From: Diphasiastrum complanatum
Taxonomy: Eukaryota > Streptophyta > Lycopodiopsida > Lycopodiales > Lycopodiaceae
Length of the DNA stretch: 39,630 nt
Direction of reading: 5' to 3'
Assembly: GCA_029204225.1 (NCBI GenBank)
Contig: MU835378.1
Location: forward strand, 1-39,630
Shown piece by piece: positions 1-9,090 of this stretch. The notes under the pieces were generated by a model, which had not been told where the DNA came from, did no database searches, and worked only from the letters and a program-made list of their open reading frames with translations. The first letter of the stretch is position 1, and each line of letters starts with the position of its first letter. A program made the position numbers and the translations under genes.

Positions 1-118
1 GCCACAATGCTTGCAAGTCCACTTCTTCGTGCCTATGATGCCATTATTCAAAGCAATTCACCTTATTCTATAATGGATCCCTACACCTCGACATGGTAGC
101 TAGTATCTACTATCTTCC

Positions 119-121
<3 letters not shown>

Positions 122-180
<59 letters not shown>
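122..180. repeat. (CT)n microsatellite, about 29 units
   Basis: Uninterrupted CT dinucleotide tract. It opens a strongly pyrimidine-rich stretch that continues to about base 650. Predicted frames through it are serine/leucine/proline-rich artefacts of the repeat and are not genes. Confidence 0.98.
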
Positions 181-183
<3 letters not shown>

Positions 184-660
184 CCTAAAACCTTAATTCT
201 AGTACCTATTGTCTCTCTCATATCCCTCTCCCTTTCTCTCTCTCACCCTTGGCCCTTGGCTATATATCCTCTCCCCTCCTCTATCCCCCTTGCCCTATCT
301 CTATTTAGTAATCAGCACTCTCTCCCCTCGTCTCTCTTCTCCAATATCCTTCATTGCCCTATTTCTCTCTCCAACATCCCCTATCTCCCTCTCCTATCTA
401 TCCTACTATCTATGTTATTGGTGCTAACGTCTATGATCTATCTACGCACTCTTATTTCTTTCTCCTAATATCCATTTTTCTCTCCTATCTCTCCTCCCTC
501 TCACACACACACTCCCCCTCTCAAAACTCCCTCAACTGTCAAAAGCCCTCTCTGAGTCACATTCCTATTTCCCTCGGCCCTCCTATCTCTCTCCTCTCTC
601 ACTCTCTCCTCCCCTCTCACACTATCTCCCTCTCAAAACTCCCACGCCAAAGGACAACAA
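181..660. repeat. Pyrimidine-rich low-complexity region
   Basis: Degenerate CTCTC, CCCTCTC and TCTCTCC words fill the stretch on the plus strand, with almost no purine runs. It looks like a decayed extension of the neighbouring CT microsatellite. I see no coding signal. The remainder to about 895 is unremarkable AT-rich sequence. Confidence 0.85.
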
Positions 661-895
661 AAAAAACCCAAACAAGTATTCTATGCTCTTTCAGGTTGTT
701 TTCAAAGTCAATTTGAACCCTGAAAACTGATCTAGTTGGCTTAGTTCACAATTCGATCCATAATTCTACGAAACATTGGATAATTAATTATTTTTTGTAA
801 GACACTGAACATGCTTCACATTTGCAAACACTGATGCAAGTCTTGTAGAACCACAAATTGTATGCTAAGGAATCTAAGTGTATTTTCCTTATGTA

Positions 896-1149
896 GGAGC
901 TGGAATACCTTAGGCGATTGATATTTGAGGATCATGTGCAGATGGATCCACGAAAGGTGGAGGCTGTGCTTAATTGGGATATACCTTGACTACATATGTG
1001 AATTCATTTCTTGGGATGACCAGTTGGTACCATCAATTCATCAAGAAATATCACACACTACTACGCCTTTGATGGATGTAACAATAGGAAAGTCTAAGAA
1101 TGGATTACTCGAAAATAAATTCGATAAGGCAATTCGAAAGGTACCATAA
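896..1149 (+). pseudogene. Ty3/gypsy reverse transcriptase C-terminal fragment
   Basis: Conceptual translation gives HVQMDPRKVEAVLNW, the segment just after the RT catalytic core in Ty3/gypsy elements (usual pattern V..DP.K.EAV..W). About 20 residues on, a frame 925-1149 contains IHQEISHTTTPL, matching the YRRFI..FS.I..PLT segment, and ends with an AF..LK-like sequence (KAIRKVP). The first part lies in a different frame with a stop between, so the fragment is dead. Only about 85 codons remain and no YMDD motif, RNase H or integrase is attached. It abuts the 5' end of the LINE copy, suggesting the LINE inserted into an old gypsy element or that both were joined by deletion. Confidence 0.75.
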
Positions 1150-1450
1150 AACTTTGAACCTACTCCACATCTTCCCAAATCACAGCTCACTAGAAGCGCA
1201 AGCTTCCTTCCTTACTATAGCACTCCAAAAGGCTACGGTAGTCGCCTTTCTTTCCAAACCTCACAATAAGAAAACCAAATCTACCAAGTCTAAATCAGTA
1301 CACCCTCCTTGGTATGATGATGAGTGTCATTCCCACCATCACTTTGTCACATATGCATGCACGCACACTCCCCATCCTTTACGCTCCACACATCATCTTT
1401 ATACCCGCTTACCTCGTCGTAAGAAGCGGGCCTATGACAAATCAGAAGAG
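1150..1450 (+). pseudogene. LINE linker between endonuclease and RT (partial)
   Basis: Frame 1100-1456 carries the word PPWYDDEC followed by a His/Arg-rich stretch ending RRKKRAYDKSEER. LINE proteins have a W-[FY]-[DN]-x-x-C segment and basic residues between the apurinic endonuclease and the RT domain, and this fits. The upstream catalytic endonuclease is absent. The segment from 1221 onwards is part of repeat copy A, so the same text recurs at 2461 and 3692. Confidence 0.65.
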
Positions 1451-2460
1451 AGATGACTCATTGAGCTTCTCTATAGTTCTTCCACAAATGCCTTCTGGCA
1501 CGAGTTCATTCCCTATGCTCCATCTCCACTCCTTGATGACCTACGTATCTAGACTGATTATGCCACCACCCTATATACCATCCATACTGATACACTCATT
1601 TCCATTTCCCCTAGACCTTCTGAGTTCACTTTCTTCATTGTTGATATGCTCCATAACGCCATCAAGAAATTGAACACTTGTAAAGTAAGAGACATTGATG
1701 ATCTTGAATCTGAGTTATTGGTCCACACAACTGATTTGCTATCACCCCTTTTAGCCACCTTACTCAATAAGGCCATTGTCTCTGATTTTCCCTCTTTCTG
1801 GTACACTAACATCATTCATCCTATACACAAAAATGGTGATTCCATGAATCCTGGTAATTATTGGCCTCTTATGATTGGACACGTCATTGCGAAGCTGTAT
1901 GGCACTCTTCTTCAGTCATCTATGGGCACTAAGGCAAAGACTATGCTATGGGCCCAGACTGGGTTTAGAACTCATTTTCCACCACAAATCATATCTTTAC
2001 TCTCAGGGCCATCATTGCGGAAGCTCGACACCAGAGAGTGTGAATTCATTGTTGCTTCGTTGACTTTAGAAAGCCTTTGACTCTATCCCACACTCCTTAC
2101 TTATCCAGCGGATACAAGACCTTGATTTTTCTAATGACATACTTCTTGTAGTGATGGCTCTCTATGACAGAGTATTGGGATGTTTTCGGAGTGACAGAGG
2201 TTGGGTGAAGTAGGGGTGCTCCCTCTCCTCCACATTTTTTGGGCTTATATTGACGAGCTGGAGAGCATCATTGAGCAATGTCATGGGTTTGGATGCAAAC
2301 ACATCTTGATTGCCATTCTTCTTTACGCACATGATGTGGTTCTAGTTTCGCCGACCATCGAGGGCTTGCAAAGATAGCTTGATTGCCTTCAAGCCTTCAT
2401 TTCCAGATAAGGCCTAGGGGTGGGGTTTTACATTGGGAAGACCAAAGTGATGGTCTTCAA
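1221..2460 (+). pseudogene. LINE RT module, tandem copy A (1240 bp)
   Basis: Across three frames the copy reads as a LINE RT: NAIKKLNTCKVRDIDDLESE (the IKKLK..KA.G.D region), PSFWYTNIIHPIHKNGD (P..W....I.PI.KKGD), WAQTGFR, a frame-shifted FRKAFDSIP, and the catalytic box. In this copy the box is LYAHDVV, so the first catalytic Asp of the usual YADD is His (codon CAT, 2330-2332). Stops interrupt it at GWVK*GC and QR*LDCL, both probably from glutamine codons. The copy ends in KVMVF (2448-2460) and joins directly to copy B. It is inactive by several independent lesions. Confidence 0.85.
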
Positions 2461-3691
2461 CACTCCAAAAGGCTACGGTAGTTGCCTTTCTTTCCAAACC
2501 TCGCAATAAGAACACCAAATCTACCAAGTCTATCAGTACACCCTCCTTGGTATGATGATGAGTGTCGTTCCCACCATTACTTTGTCACATATGCATGCAC
2601 GCACACTTCCCATCCTTTACGCTCCACACATCATCTTTATACCCGCTTACCTCATCGTAAGCAGCGGGCCTATGGCAAATCAGAAGAGAGATGACTCATT
2701 GAGCTTCTCTATCATTCTTCCACAAATGCCTTCTGGCATGAGTTCATTCCCTATGCTCCATCTCCACTCCTTGATGACCTATGTATCTGGACTGATTATG
2801 CCACCACCCTATATACCATCCATACTGATACACTCATTTCCATTTCCCCTAGACCTTCTGAGTTCACTTTCTTCATTGTTGATATGCTCCATAACGCCAT
2901 CAAGAAATTGAACACTTGTAAAGTAAGAGACATTGATGATCTTGAATCTGAGTTATTGGTCCACACAACTGATTTGCTATCACCCCTTTTAGCCACCTTA
3001 CTCAATAAGGCCGTTGTCTCTGATTTTCCCTCTTTCTGGTACACTAACATCATTCATCCTATACACAAAAATGGTGATTCCATGAATCCTGGTAATTATT
3101 GGCCTCTTATGATTGGACACGTCATTGCGAAGCTGTATGGCACTCTTCTTCACTCAGCTATCGCCACTAAGGCAAAGACTATGCTATGGGCCTAGACTGG
3201 GTTTAGAACTCATTTTCCACCACAAATCATATCTTTACTCTCAGGGCCATCATTGCGGAAGCTCGACACCAGAGAGTGTAAATTCATTGTTGCTTCGTTG
3301 ACTTCAGAAAGCCTTTGACTCTATCCCACGCTCCTTACTTATCCAGCGGATACAAGACCTTGATTTTTCTAATGACATACTTCTTGTAGTGATGGCTCTC
3401 TATGACAGAGTATTGGGATGTTTTCGGAGTGACAGAGGTTGGGTGAAGTAAGGGTGCTCCCTCTCCTCCACATTTTTTGGGCTTATATTGACGAGCTGGA
3501 GAGCATCATTGAGCAATGTGGTGGGTTTGGATGCAAACACATCTTGATTGCCATTCTTCTTTACGCAGATGATGTGGTTCTAGTTTCACCGACCATCGAG
3601 GGCTCGCAAAGATAGCTTGATTGCCTTCAAGAACCAGATAAGGCCTAGGGGTGGGGTTTTACATTGGGAAGACCAAAGTGATGGTCTTCAA
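2461..3691 (+). pseudogene. LINE RT module, tandem copy B (1231 bp)
   Basis: This is a near-identical repeat of copy A, from the same first bases (CACTCCAAAAGGCTACGG) to the same KVMVF end. Copy B keeps the consensus catalytic box LYADDVV (around 3562-3582) where copy A has YAHD. It has a stop in WA*TGFR (TAG where copy A has CAG). The stop after GWVK is TAA here and TAG in copy A, so that codon was already a stop before duplication. A few bases are deleted near 3630 (CTTCAAG/AACCAG), removing part of the segment that encodes LQAFIS. Confidence 0.85.
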
Positions 3692-4019
3692 CACTCCAGA
3701 AGGCTACGGTAGTTGCCTTTCTTTCCAAACCTCACAATAAGAAAACCAAATCTACCAAGTCTATCAGTACACCCTCCTTGGTATGATGATGAGTGTCGTT
3801 CCCACCATCACTTTGTCACATATGCATGCACGCACACTCCCCATCCTTTACGCTCCACACATCATCTTTATACCTGCTTACCTCGTCGTAAGAAGTGGGC
3901 CAATGATAGTTTCGCCGACCATCGAGGGCTCGCAAAGGTAGCTTGATTGCCTTCAAGCCTTCTTTTCCAGATAAGGCCTAGGGGTTTTACATTGGGAAGA
4001 CCAAAGTGATGGTCTTCAA
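3692..4019 (+). pseudogene. LINE RT module, tandem copy C, internally deleted (328 bp)
   Basis: The copy begins with the same linker as A and B but jumps at 3906/3907 from the RRKKW basic region straight to the segment after the YADD box. Relative to copy A it lacks about 905 bp (A positions 1438-2342), that is, most of RT including the catalytic box. After the repeat end, the sequence CACTTCCAAGAGCTTTATGC at 4020 appears to be the native continuation. It resembles the CACTCCAAAAGGCT start of each copy, a plausible short homology for the duplication. Confidence 0.8.
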
Positions 4020-4168
4020 CACTTCCAAGAGCTTTATGCTAAGATAGCATAGTTATGTTGAACCGCAGTTCGTTCAAAAAAACACCGGTTTGAATCGGCC
4101 CAATTCGAACTGGGAAGAAAAAACGTAAAAAAAATTGAAAGAAAAACGAAAACCGTCTTTTTTTTGGC

Positions 4169-4273
<105 letters not shown>

Positions 4274-4370
4274 TTCAGGGTTTTTTCCAGTGTTTCAAAT
4301 TATATTGTAATATGTATGGTGTGACCTTAATGTTTTGAGTGACGAGTAACACTAATCAATCTTTCTGCTC

Positions 4371-4440
4371 ATGTATGGAAGTTGGTAGTTACTAATATGT
4401 CACAAATGTATGGAAGTTGGTAGTTACTAATATGTCACAA
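4371..4440. repeat. Perfect 35-bp tandem duplication
   Basis: Two identical adjacent 35-bp units (4371-4405 and 4406-4440), each starting ATGTATGGAAGTTGG and ending ATGTCACAA. No mismatches are seen, so the duplication is recent compared with the surrounding decayed LINE. Confidence 0.97.
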
Positions 4441-4766
4441 ATGATATCAGATAGATCGTAGCTAAAACTGCGGGCAACAAATGGATCAAGAACCCTAAAT
4501 CACAAGTGACAGGTATTGTTAGGTAACAAGACTCAGGAGTTGCACATCAGGATTCAAATTTCACTATCGATTTATCACGAATTATAATGTACATGTTACC
4601 CATAAACACTAACAAAGCACTTGTTTTTGACATAATCAAAGGGTAGAAACTAAGGGAGGGGGGGGAACCCTAAAACCAATTCACCAGTTCGAACCTGGAG
4701 AAGCCGATTCTTTCCCGATTCAAACACGATTCAAAAAGGCGATTTGAAAGCTACCATAAAACATTG

Positions 4767-5774
4767 TGAGATAGGAACTCCTTCTTGATAGTCATCCATT
4801 GGAGATGCTTCATCCTACACTTACTTAGGTATACTCTTTACTAGTCCTATCTTTAGTATGAGACAGGCAAGTTCTACTAGACTTGGGAAGAGTCGTGCTT
4901 CTCTTGCCCATCTGGAGAGATTTGTTTTCGTAAGTTTATTCGAGGTGCCTCGAGTAAGTGTTGGTTTTTTGACATCATTGTTTCCCCTATAGCTCTATAT
5001 GCAACATTGACATGATGCATTGGTCTTACCTCATCTGATTGGGCCAATATCCCACAACTACGAATTACTATGCTCTCATGTATGATACGGGCTAAGCCCT
5101 CAGTCCCACACCAAATCATCCTTGCAAAGTTTGCGGTCCCACCCATGTACCTTGATGCCATACTCCAACTCATCACATATATCTAACAAGTCAATGAGTT
5201 TCAAACTCTGAGGATATACACAGGCTACTCTCATCTCATGCCAAAGCTTACATAGTCAGGGCTATCAGTTGGCTTGGTTCTCTCAAGCTTCTCACCTCCT
5301 TGACACAATTGGTTTCCATCATTGCCCTCCCCTCGGGTACACATGATTACATCAGACCGGTCATCTACAGAGCTATCTTGATCGAGCCTAGCATGGTCAA
5401 TTGGGGGTCAAACCCAACTTCTATCGGCTTCACTTTCTAGAGACAGATTTATCTTGGATTACACCTCTACCATACTACTTGTGTTATGGGTTATCACATG
5501 GTCTCAAATTCATATTGGATCGGTTATGTGTCTCTTCACACCAGCTTGAGGTTGAGACTGGAGAAGTACCCTACGAGAGGATAAAATCTGCCAGTTATGT
5601 TCCATTGGCAAGGTCAAGACTGAGGAGCACTTCATCTTCACATGCCCAGTCTATTATGAGATTCGAAGGAGATACTGTTGTTGGTTTAGAGATACAAAAG
5701 TCACTTTGCACTCACTTGTTACCTATAAGGATCCATGCATTGCACTTAAGATACGAGAAAAGCTTCTACTATGA
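4767..5774 (+). pseudogene. LINE C-terminal region with CCHC-type zinc-binding motif
   Basis: The frame reads SYTYLGILFTSP followed by an arginine-rich helix region, the usual YLG segment downstream of LINE RT. It then shows LYATLT and a W/I-rich stretch typical of the LINE C-terminus. From 5580 the frame gives CQLC, TEEHFIFTCPVYYEIRRR and ends at TGA 5772-5774. This is the C-x2-C...E-E-H-x5-C zinc-binding box at the end of many plant LINE proteins. At least four frameshifts or stops interrupt the region. It continues the interrupted RT copies upstream, so the insert at 4040-4745 landed in, or replaced, the RT/C-terminus junction. Confidence 0.75.
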
Positions 5775-5902
5775 CAAGATCTCCAATCTTTCCATCAGAG
5801 CACTGTAGACACAACTTCATATCACCTCTTTTTTTTCCAAACGACAACCGCAATGAAGCTCAGATTCAGAGGATGATGAGGATGAGGATGATGATGATAT
5901 GA

Positions 5903-6106
5903 GGAAAAGACATTAATAAAATGCTCTCTCATCACCACCATTTCCAAAACATGATCTGAGGCTTTACCATCACACATAGCTATTTCATGTTTCATACATA
6001 TACTATCTCTTTAATGATGGTATTTGTACTTAGATTTATGTCAGATGCACACGCTAGATATGAACCTATTCGTCTTATATGCCTTTGGCATGGAAAAGAC
6101 ATTAAT

Positions 6107-6110
<4 letters not shown>
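5903..6110. repeat. 19-bp direct repeats near the LINE 3' end
   Basis: GGAAAAGACATTAATAAAA occurs at 5903-5921 and again at 6092-6110, both times followed within a few bases by CT-rich sequence. The first copy sits at the presumed LINE tail after a GAT-rich run. The second immediately precedes a (TC)n tract. This may be a duplicated 3' tail or a target-site-like repeat flanking 5922-6091. Confidence 0.7.

Positions 6111-6113
<3 letters not shown>

Positions 6114-6153
<40 letters not shown>
6114..6153. repeat. (TC)n microsatellite, about 20 units
   Basis: Uninterrupted TC dinucleotide tract directly after the second copy of the 19-bp repeat. Confidence 0.97.
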
Positions 6154-6155
<2 letters not shown>

Positions 6156-6965
6156 CTTTGAAGGGCCAAAAGAAAATCGGTTGTCAAAAGAAAAAAATAG
6201 TGGAAATGGCTTTGAGAGATGAAAATATGATAACTAGTAAACTAAATGCATCACCGTTCCTGTGGCTCTGCATTGTCAGCTACTTCGCAAACCAATGACC
6301 TATCGACGATATGCCCACAGAATGATATCATGCCCATAAGTTGTGCAAAATGATAGACTTTTGAGGCTCTTAAAATAAATTTTTTTCTACGTATAGGGGA
6401 AATGGTCTTTCTAATAGCTCTCTTTCATGGGAGTTACTTGAGAAGTTACAATAGCCACTTAAGGCAAGAACTAACTTTGAAAATCTCCAAAAAAAAACAT
6501 TTCCTTGCATTAAAGTTGACCAGAAATTTAACTTTTACCCAAATCATCACAAGGTGTGGTATATAGAACTTCAAAAGTCACCAATCTTTTCAGTAAATTG
6601 ATTTTTTGAGTCACTAAAAAATTTACCTGCAATAAAAAATATTTTGGCTATAAAATTCATGTAGAATGTCCTGGTTTGATTATACATGAAGATAACTAGA
6701 AATCCTATTGAAAAAGTATTTCGATGATTTCGAACCAGCTGGCCTCCAAGAAACATCTACACACTCCTACTGCCAACAAATAGTCACAGCTATACTCAAG
6801 CTGACACAGATCTTCACATACGGATCTGCGCATTTTCGTACGGGAGGAAGATTTGCAGTTCGCAAAAGGGCAATATACTAGCTAGCCAAGTTGGACTAGT
6901 GCTCATAACAAGACTTGTCTTATTACAAACCTAGAAATTCCCATTTTGAACTTAAACAAGCTAAT
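6154..6965. other. AT-rich stretch without recognisable genes
   Basis: Only short frames are present and none shows a recognised domain. If the SNF7 gene on the minus strand is intact, this would be part of its first intron. I see no exon-like segment bounded by splice sites that matches SNF7. Confidence 0.5.
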
Positions 6966-6984
6966 TTGAAGAAGTAAAAAATAA

Positions 6985-7397
6985 GCAAGTCTATGGAGAC
7001 AATGTGTAACGAGGTGCTTGCTCTTGGCCTTCCAAGGTCCACGACAAAGGAGGAGAAGGTTTGTGAAGCATGTGCTTTGGCTAAAGCACATAGGTTGCCT
7101 TTCTCTAACTCTATCACTAAGACTACTCATCCTCTTGAGTTTATCCATTTGGACGTGCATTTTGCTAGAACAAGAAGCAATGGAGGATTCACAATGTTTG
7201 TTGCTTTTATAGATGATTACTCAAGATATGGTTGGGTATATCTTCTTTCTTCTAAGTCAAATGTTTTTGAAAGATGTGTCAAGTTTAAAGCTTTTGTAGC
7301 GAAGTATCACGGTCACAAAATCAAGATCTTGAGAACAAATAATGGAGGAGAATACATCTATAATGAGTTCAAGAACTTTTGTGGTCAAGAGGGGTAG
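6985..7397 (+). pseudogene. Ty1/copia pre-integrase/integrase fragment
   Basis: A 134-codon open frame encodes the end of the gag-pre-integrase domain (CEACALAKAHRLPF, a zinc-finger half) and the first half of the integrase core. HLDVHF holds the first catalytic Asp, FIDDYSRYGWVY the conserved block after it, and NNGGEY the block where copia elements usually have a D-x-G-x-E-[YF] motif; here the Asp position is Asn. The frame stops at TAG after GQEG. No RT, RNase H or LTR is attached. It is clearly related to the integrase of the copia element at 12-16 kb (CEACAIAKSHRKPF), so both belong to one family. It lies antisense to SNF7, in what would be its intron 1. Confidence 0.85.
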
Positions 7398-7745
7398 AAA
7401 TATTTTTTTAGTAAAGATCATGGACATTTCTACCAAACTCTAGTTATGTGGGCTGCGGATATGCGGCATGCCAAACAACAACCTGTATAAGTTCAAATTT
7501 TGAACTGTAGCAAGGTTATTTTGAAAAAAGAAAAACACAAGCAACCTTAAACATTACCAAGTAAAGCTAATATGTGTTTTGTTTAATCTTATATTTTGTG
7601 GTGTACACAACAACAGCCTGTATAAGTTTCAAATTTGAACTACAAGATAATTTTGAAAAAAAAACGTAAAAAATAAGAAACTGGAAATACTACTAGGTCA
7701 AGACCATATGTATTTTTACCAAAATATATACTATGTGACGAACAG
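7391..7745. repeat. Degenerate tandem repeat, period about 140 bp, about 2.5 copies
   Basis: Two alternating words recur. One (GTAAAGATCATGGAC-like) is at 7411, 7561 and 7697. The other (CAACCTGTATAAGTTCAAA-like) is at 7479 and 7614. Spacings are 135-150 bp. Divergence is high, so this is an old array. It directly follows the copia integrase fragment. Confidence 0.6.
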
Positions 7746-7872
7746 GTATGATAAGATTCAGGATATTCCAAATACTTGTAGGGGCATTCAAAAGTTCGAT
7801 GTCAACATATCTGCCAAGATATCATGAAAAAAATTGAAGCAGAAAAATGCATAAAATTTTTTAAAAAATCAC

Positions 7873-7975
7873 CTCATTGAGTTTATCCAGAGTGGACAGG
7901 GTGGATGGCTCCACCTTTGGCTTTCCAAACATCCTGCTGAACATGATCGCTGCCCTTGTCCCAAATTATCCAACT
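7873..7975 (-). CDS. SNF7: SNF7/VPS32 (ESCRT-III, CHMP4-type) first coding exon
   Basis: On the minus strand an ATG at 7944-7942 opens 24 codons beginning MFSRMFGKPK and ending STLDKLNE. These are immediately followed by the splice donor GT (AATGAG|GTGATT, exon end 7873, phase 0). Plant SNF7/VPS32 proteins start with the same pattern (M..R.FGKPK...... .TLDKLNE), the basic membrane-binding N-terminus and start of helix 1. SNF7 polymerises on endosomal membranes as the main ESCRT-III filament subunit in multivesicular body sorting. The exon probably begins at 7975, after a TTTTCAG acceptor, giving 31 nt of 5'UTR. The remaining roughly 190 codons of a normal protein (about 215 residues) were not found to the left on this strand. 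The gene therefore either has a very large TE-filled intron 1 or is a detached exon. Exon identity is well supported; gene integrity is not. Confidence 0.8.
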
Positions 7976-8313
7976 CTGAAAATTTTTATTGGTCTATAAA
8001 ATCTGCTAAGGGAAAATAGAAGATAGGCGAATTAGGAACCCTAATGTGGAAACCGTCGCGGCAAAATAGAGCTCAAAAATTATTCACAGAAGGAAAAACT
8101 TCCAGGAGATCCTGAGAGACCGCATCACAAAGGGCTAGGAAAAATCCGCCGTAGCATCGTAAGCACAGATATCCACACGGAGGATCAAAATCTGTGTTCT
8201 GATCAATCACGATCCTGATTAGCTTTGGAGTTCAATCAGAGAACATGAATGCGAAAAAATGAGCTTAAAAAAATGCCAATTTCACAGCGAACACGATTTT
8301 TTCATCGCATTAC
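7976..8313 (-). other. Probable SNF7 5'UTR intron
   Basis: On the minus strand a donor-like CCAAAC|GTAATG lies at 8314/8313 and an acceptor TTTTCAG|AG at 7976/7975, bounding an AT-rich 338-bp segment just upstream of the start codon exon. Leader introns are common in plant housekeeping genes. Placement is inferred from splice-site appearance only, and alternative donors or acceptors are possible. Confidence 0.4.
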
Positions 8314-8530
8314 GTTTGGAAGCGATTTTCGAATCCAAATTCCGGGATCGGAATGGGAAGAGATGATGGAGAGCGATGGCGAAGGAAACAGAAAAGAGAG
8401 CGAGAGAGAGGGAGGAGACGCAGAGAGACGGGCAAACAAAGGAAAAAGGAAAGAGATCGATCTTTATGACTACGATACATTTTATCCCTGCCCAGTCGAT
8501 GTTAGCCACGCGTCCTATTGCCACGTGTAC
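8314..8530 (-). promoter_or_regulatory. SNF7 leader exon and promoter (minus strand)
   Basis: Read on the minus strand, 8460-8370 is a pyrimidine-rich tract (CTCTCTGCGTCTCC, CTCTCTCTCGCTCTC) typical of plant 5'UTRs. Upstream are CATAAAG and GGATAAAATG TATA-like words (about 8470-8485), an ACGCGT element near 8506, and a perfect G-box CACGTG at 8522-8527. The block is more GC- and CpG-rich than its surroundings, as expected for an active plant promoter. The transcription start is not defined. Confidence 0.5.
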
Positions 8531-8598
8531 ATGTTTTAACTTTGATGCGATGCAACGTGGCAAAATCTGAATGTGGAGGATGTAAGAACCCAGCGTGC

Positions 8599-8605
8599 TA
8601 TAAAG
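8599..8605 (+). promoter_or_regulatory. Plus-strand TATA box, divergent from SNF7
   Basis: TATAAAG occurs about 70 bp to the right of the G-box at 8522 and points away from SNF7. A short frame starts at ATG 8651. A second G-box (CACGTG) lies at 8812-8817. The arrangement suggests a bidirectional promoter, but no convincing plus-strand gene follows. Confidence 0.35.
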
Positions 8606-8650
8606 ATACGGGAGAGAAAAGGAGGACAAGACTGACAGCTGAAGAAAGGG

Positions 8651-8731
8651 ATGGCAGGCAAGGTGAAGCCGGTCGTCGACACAGGTTACCCGCTATTGCC
8701 GGTCGCACACATTGTGTTGACGGCTGGATAA
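8651..8731 (+). CDS. Short frame of 26 codons downstream of the TATA box (unrecognised)
   Basis: ATG 8651 opens a 26-codon frame beginning MAGKVKPVVDTGYPLLPV and ending at TAA 8729-8731. It is GC-rich compared with its surroundings and correctly placed about 45 bp after a TATA box. It could be a small peptide, an upstream ORF, or the start of a spliced first exon, since GT donors occur inside it at GGCAAG|GTGAAG and ACACAG|GTTACC. I do not recognise the product. It could equally be chance coding in a GC-rich leader. Confidence 0.15.
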   Translation: MAGKVKPVVDTGYPLLPVAHIVLTAG

Positions 8732-8987
8732 AACCACCAACTGACTGACCGGTGGACTTTTCTTTTGCTTTACCCTTCTCGTATATGTGCGCCTAGCCCA
8801 TAAAACGTTGCCACGTGTTAATGGCGGCTCCTCCTAAGGTGTAATGGTTTACTATTTACAATTGTCCAATAATATCCCTGCTTTTGGGAAAACCCATGAT
8901 CAAACAGGAAGATTAAAGTATTTAAAATAATATCGAAGAACGACAAAAATAGATTAAATTATTTAAAAGCTAAGTAAAACTTAAAAT

Positions 8988-9090
8988 AGTAAGCTAATTA
9001 CTTAAAATTAACTATCCGATGTAAATTAGTAACTAAAAAGTAAGCTAATTACTTAAAACCAACTGTTTGATGTAAATCACTAATTAAAAC
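8988..9090. repeat. Imperfect 51-bp tandem duplication
   Basis: AGTAAGCTAATTACTTAAAA starts at 8988 and 9039, each followed by a similar AACT..C/TGATGTAAAT stretch. The two units are adjacent and differ at several positions. Confidence 0.8.

Noticed and set aside
209-716. Overlapping Ser/Leu/Pro-rich plus-strand frames
   Set aside because: They are translations of the pyrimidine-rich low-complexity tract, have no domain and occur in all three frames.
1558-3053. Two identical minus-strand 85-codon frames (1558-1815 and 2796-3053)
   Set aside because: They are antisense shadows of the duplicated LINE RT; their near-identity simply reflects the tandem copies.
8282-8629. 115-codon minus-strand frame over the SNF7 leader
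   Set aside because: It lies in the pyrimidine-rich 5'UTR/promoter region, has no recognised motif and would precede the real start codon across the leader intron.
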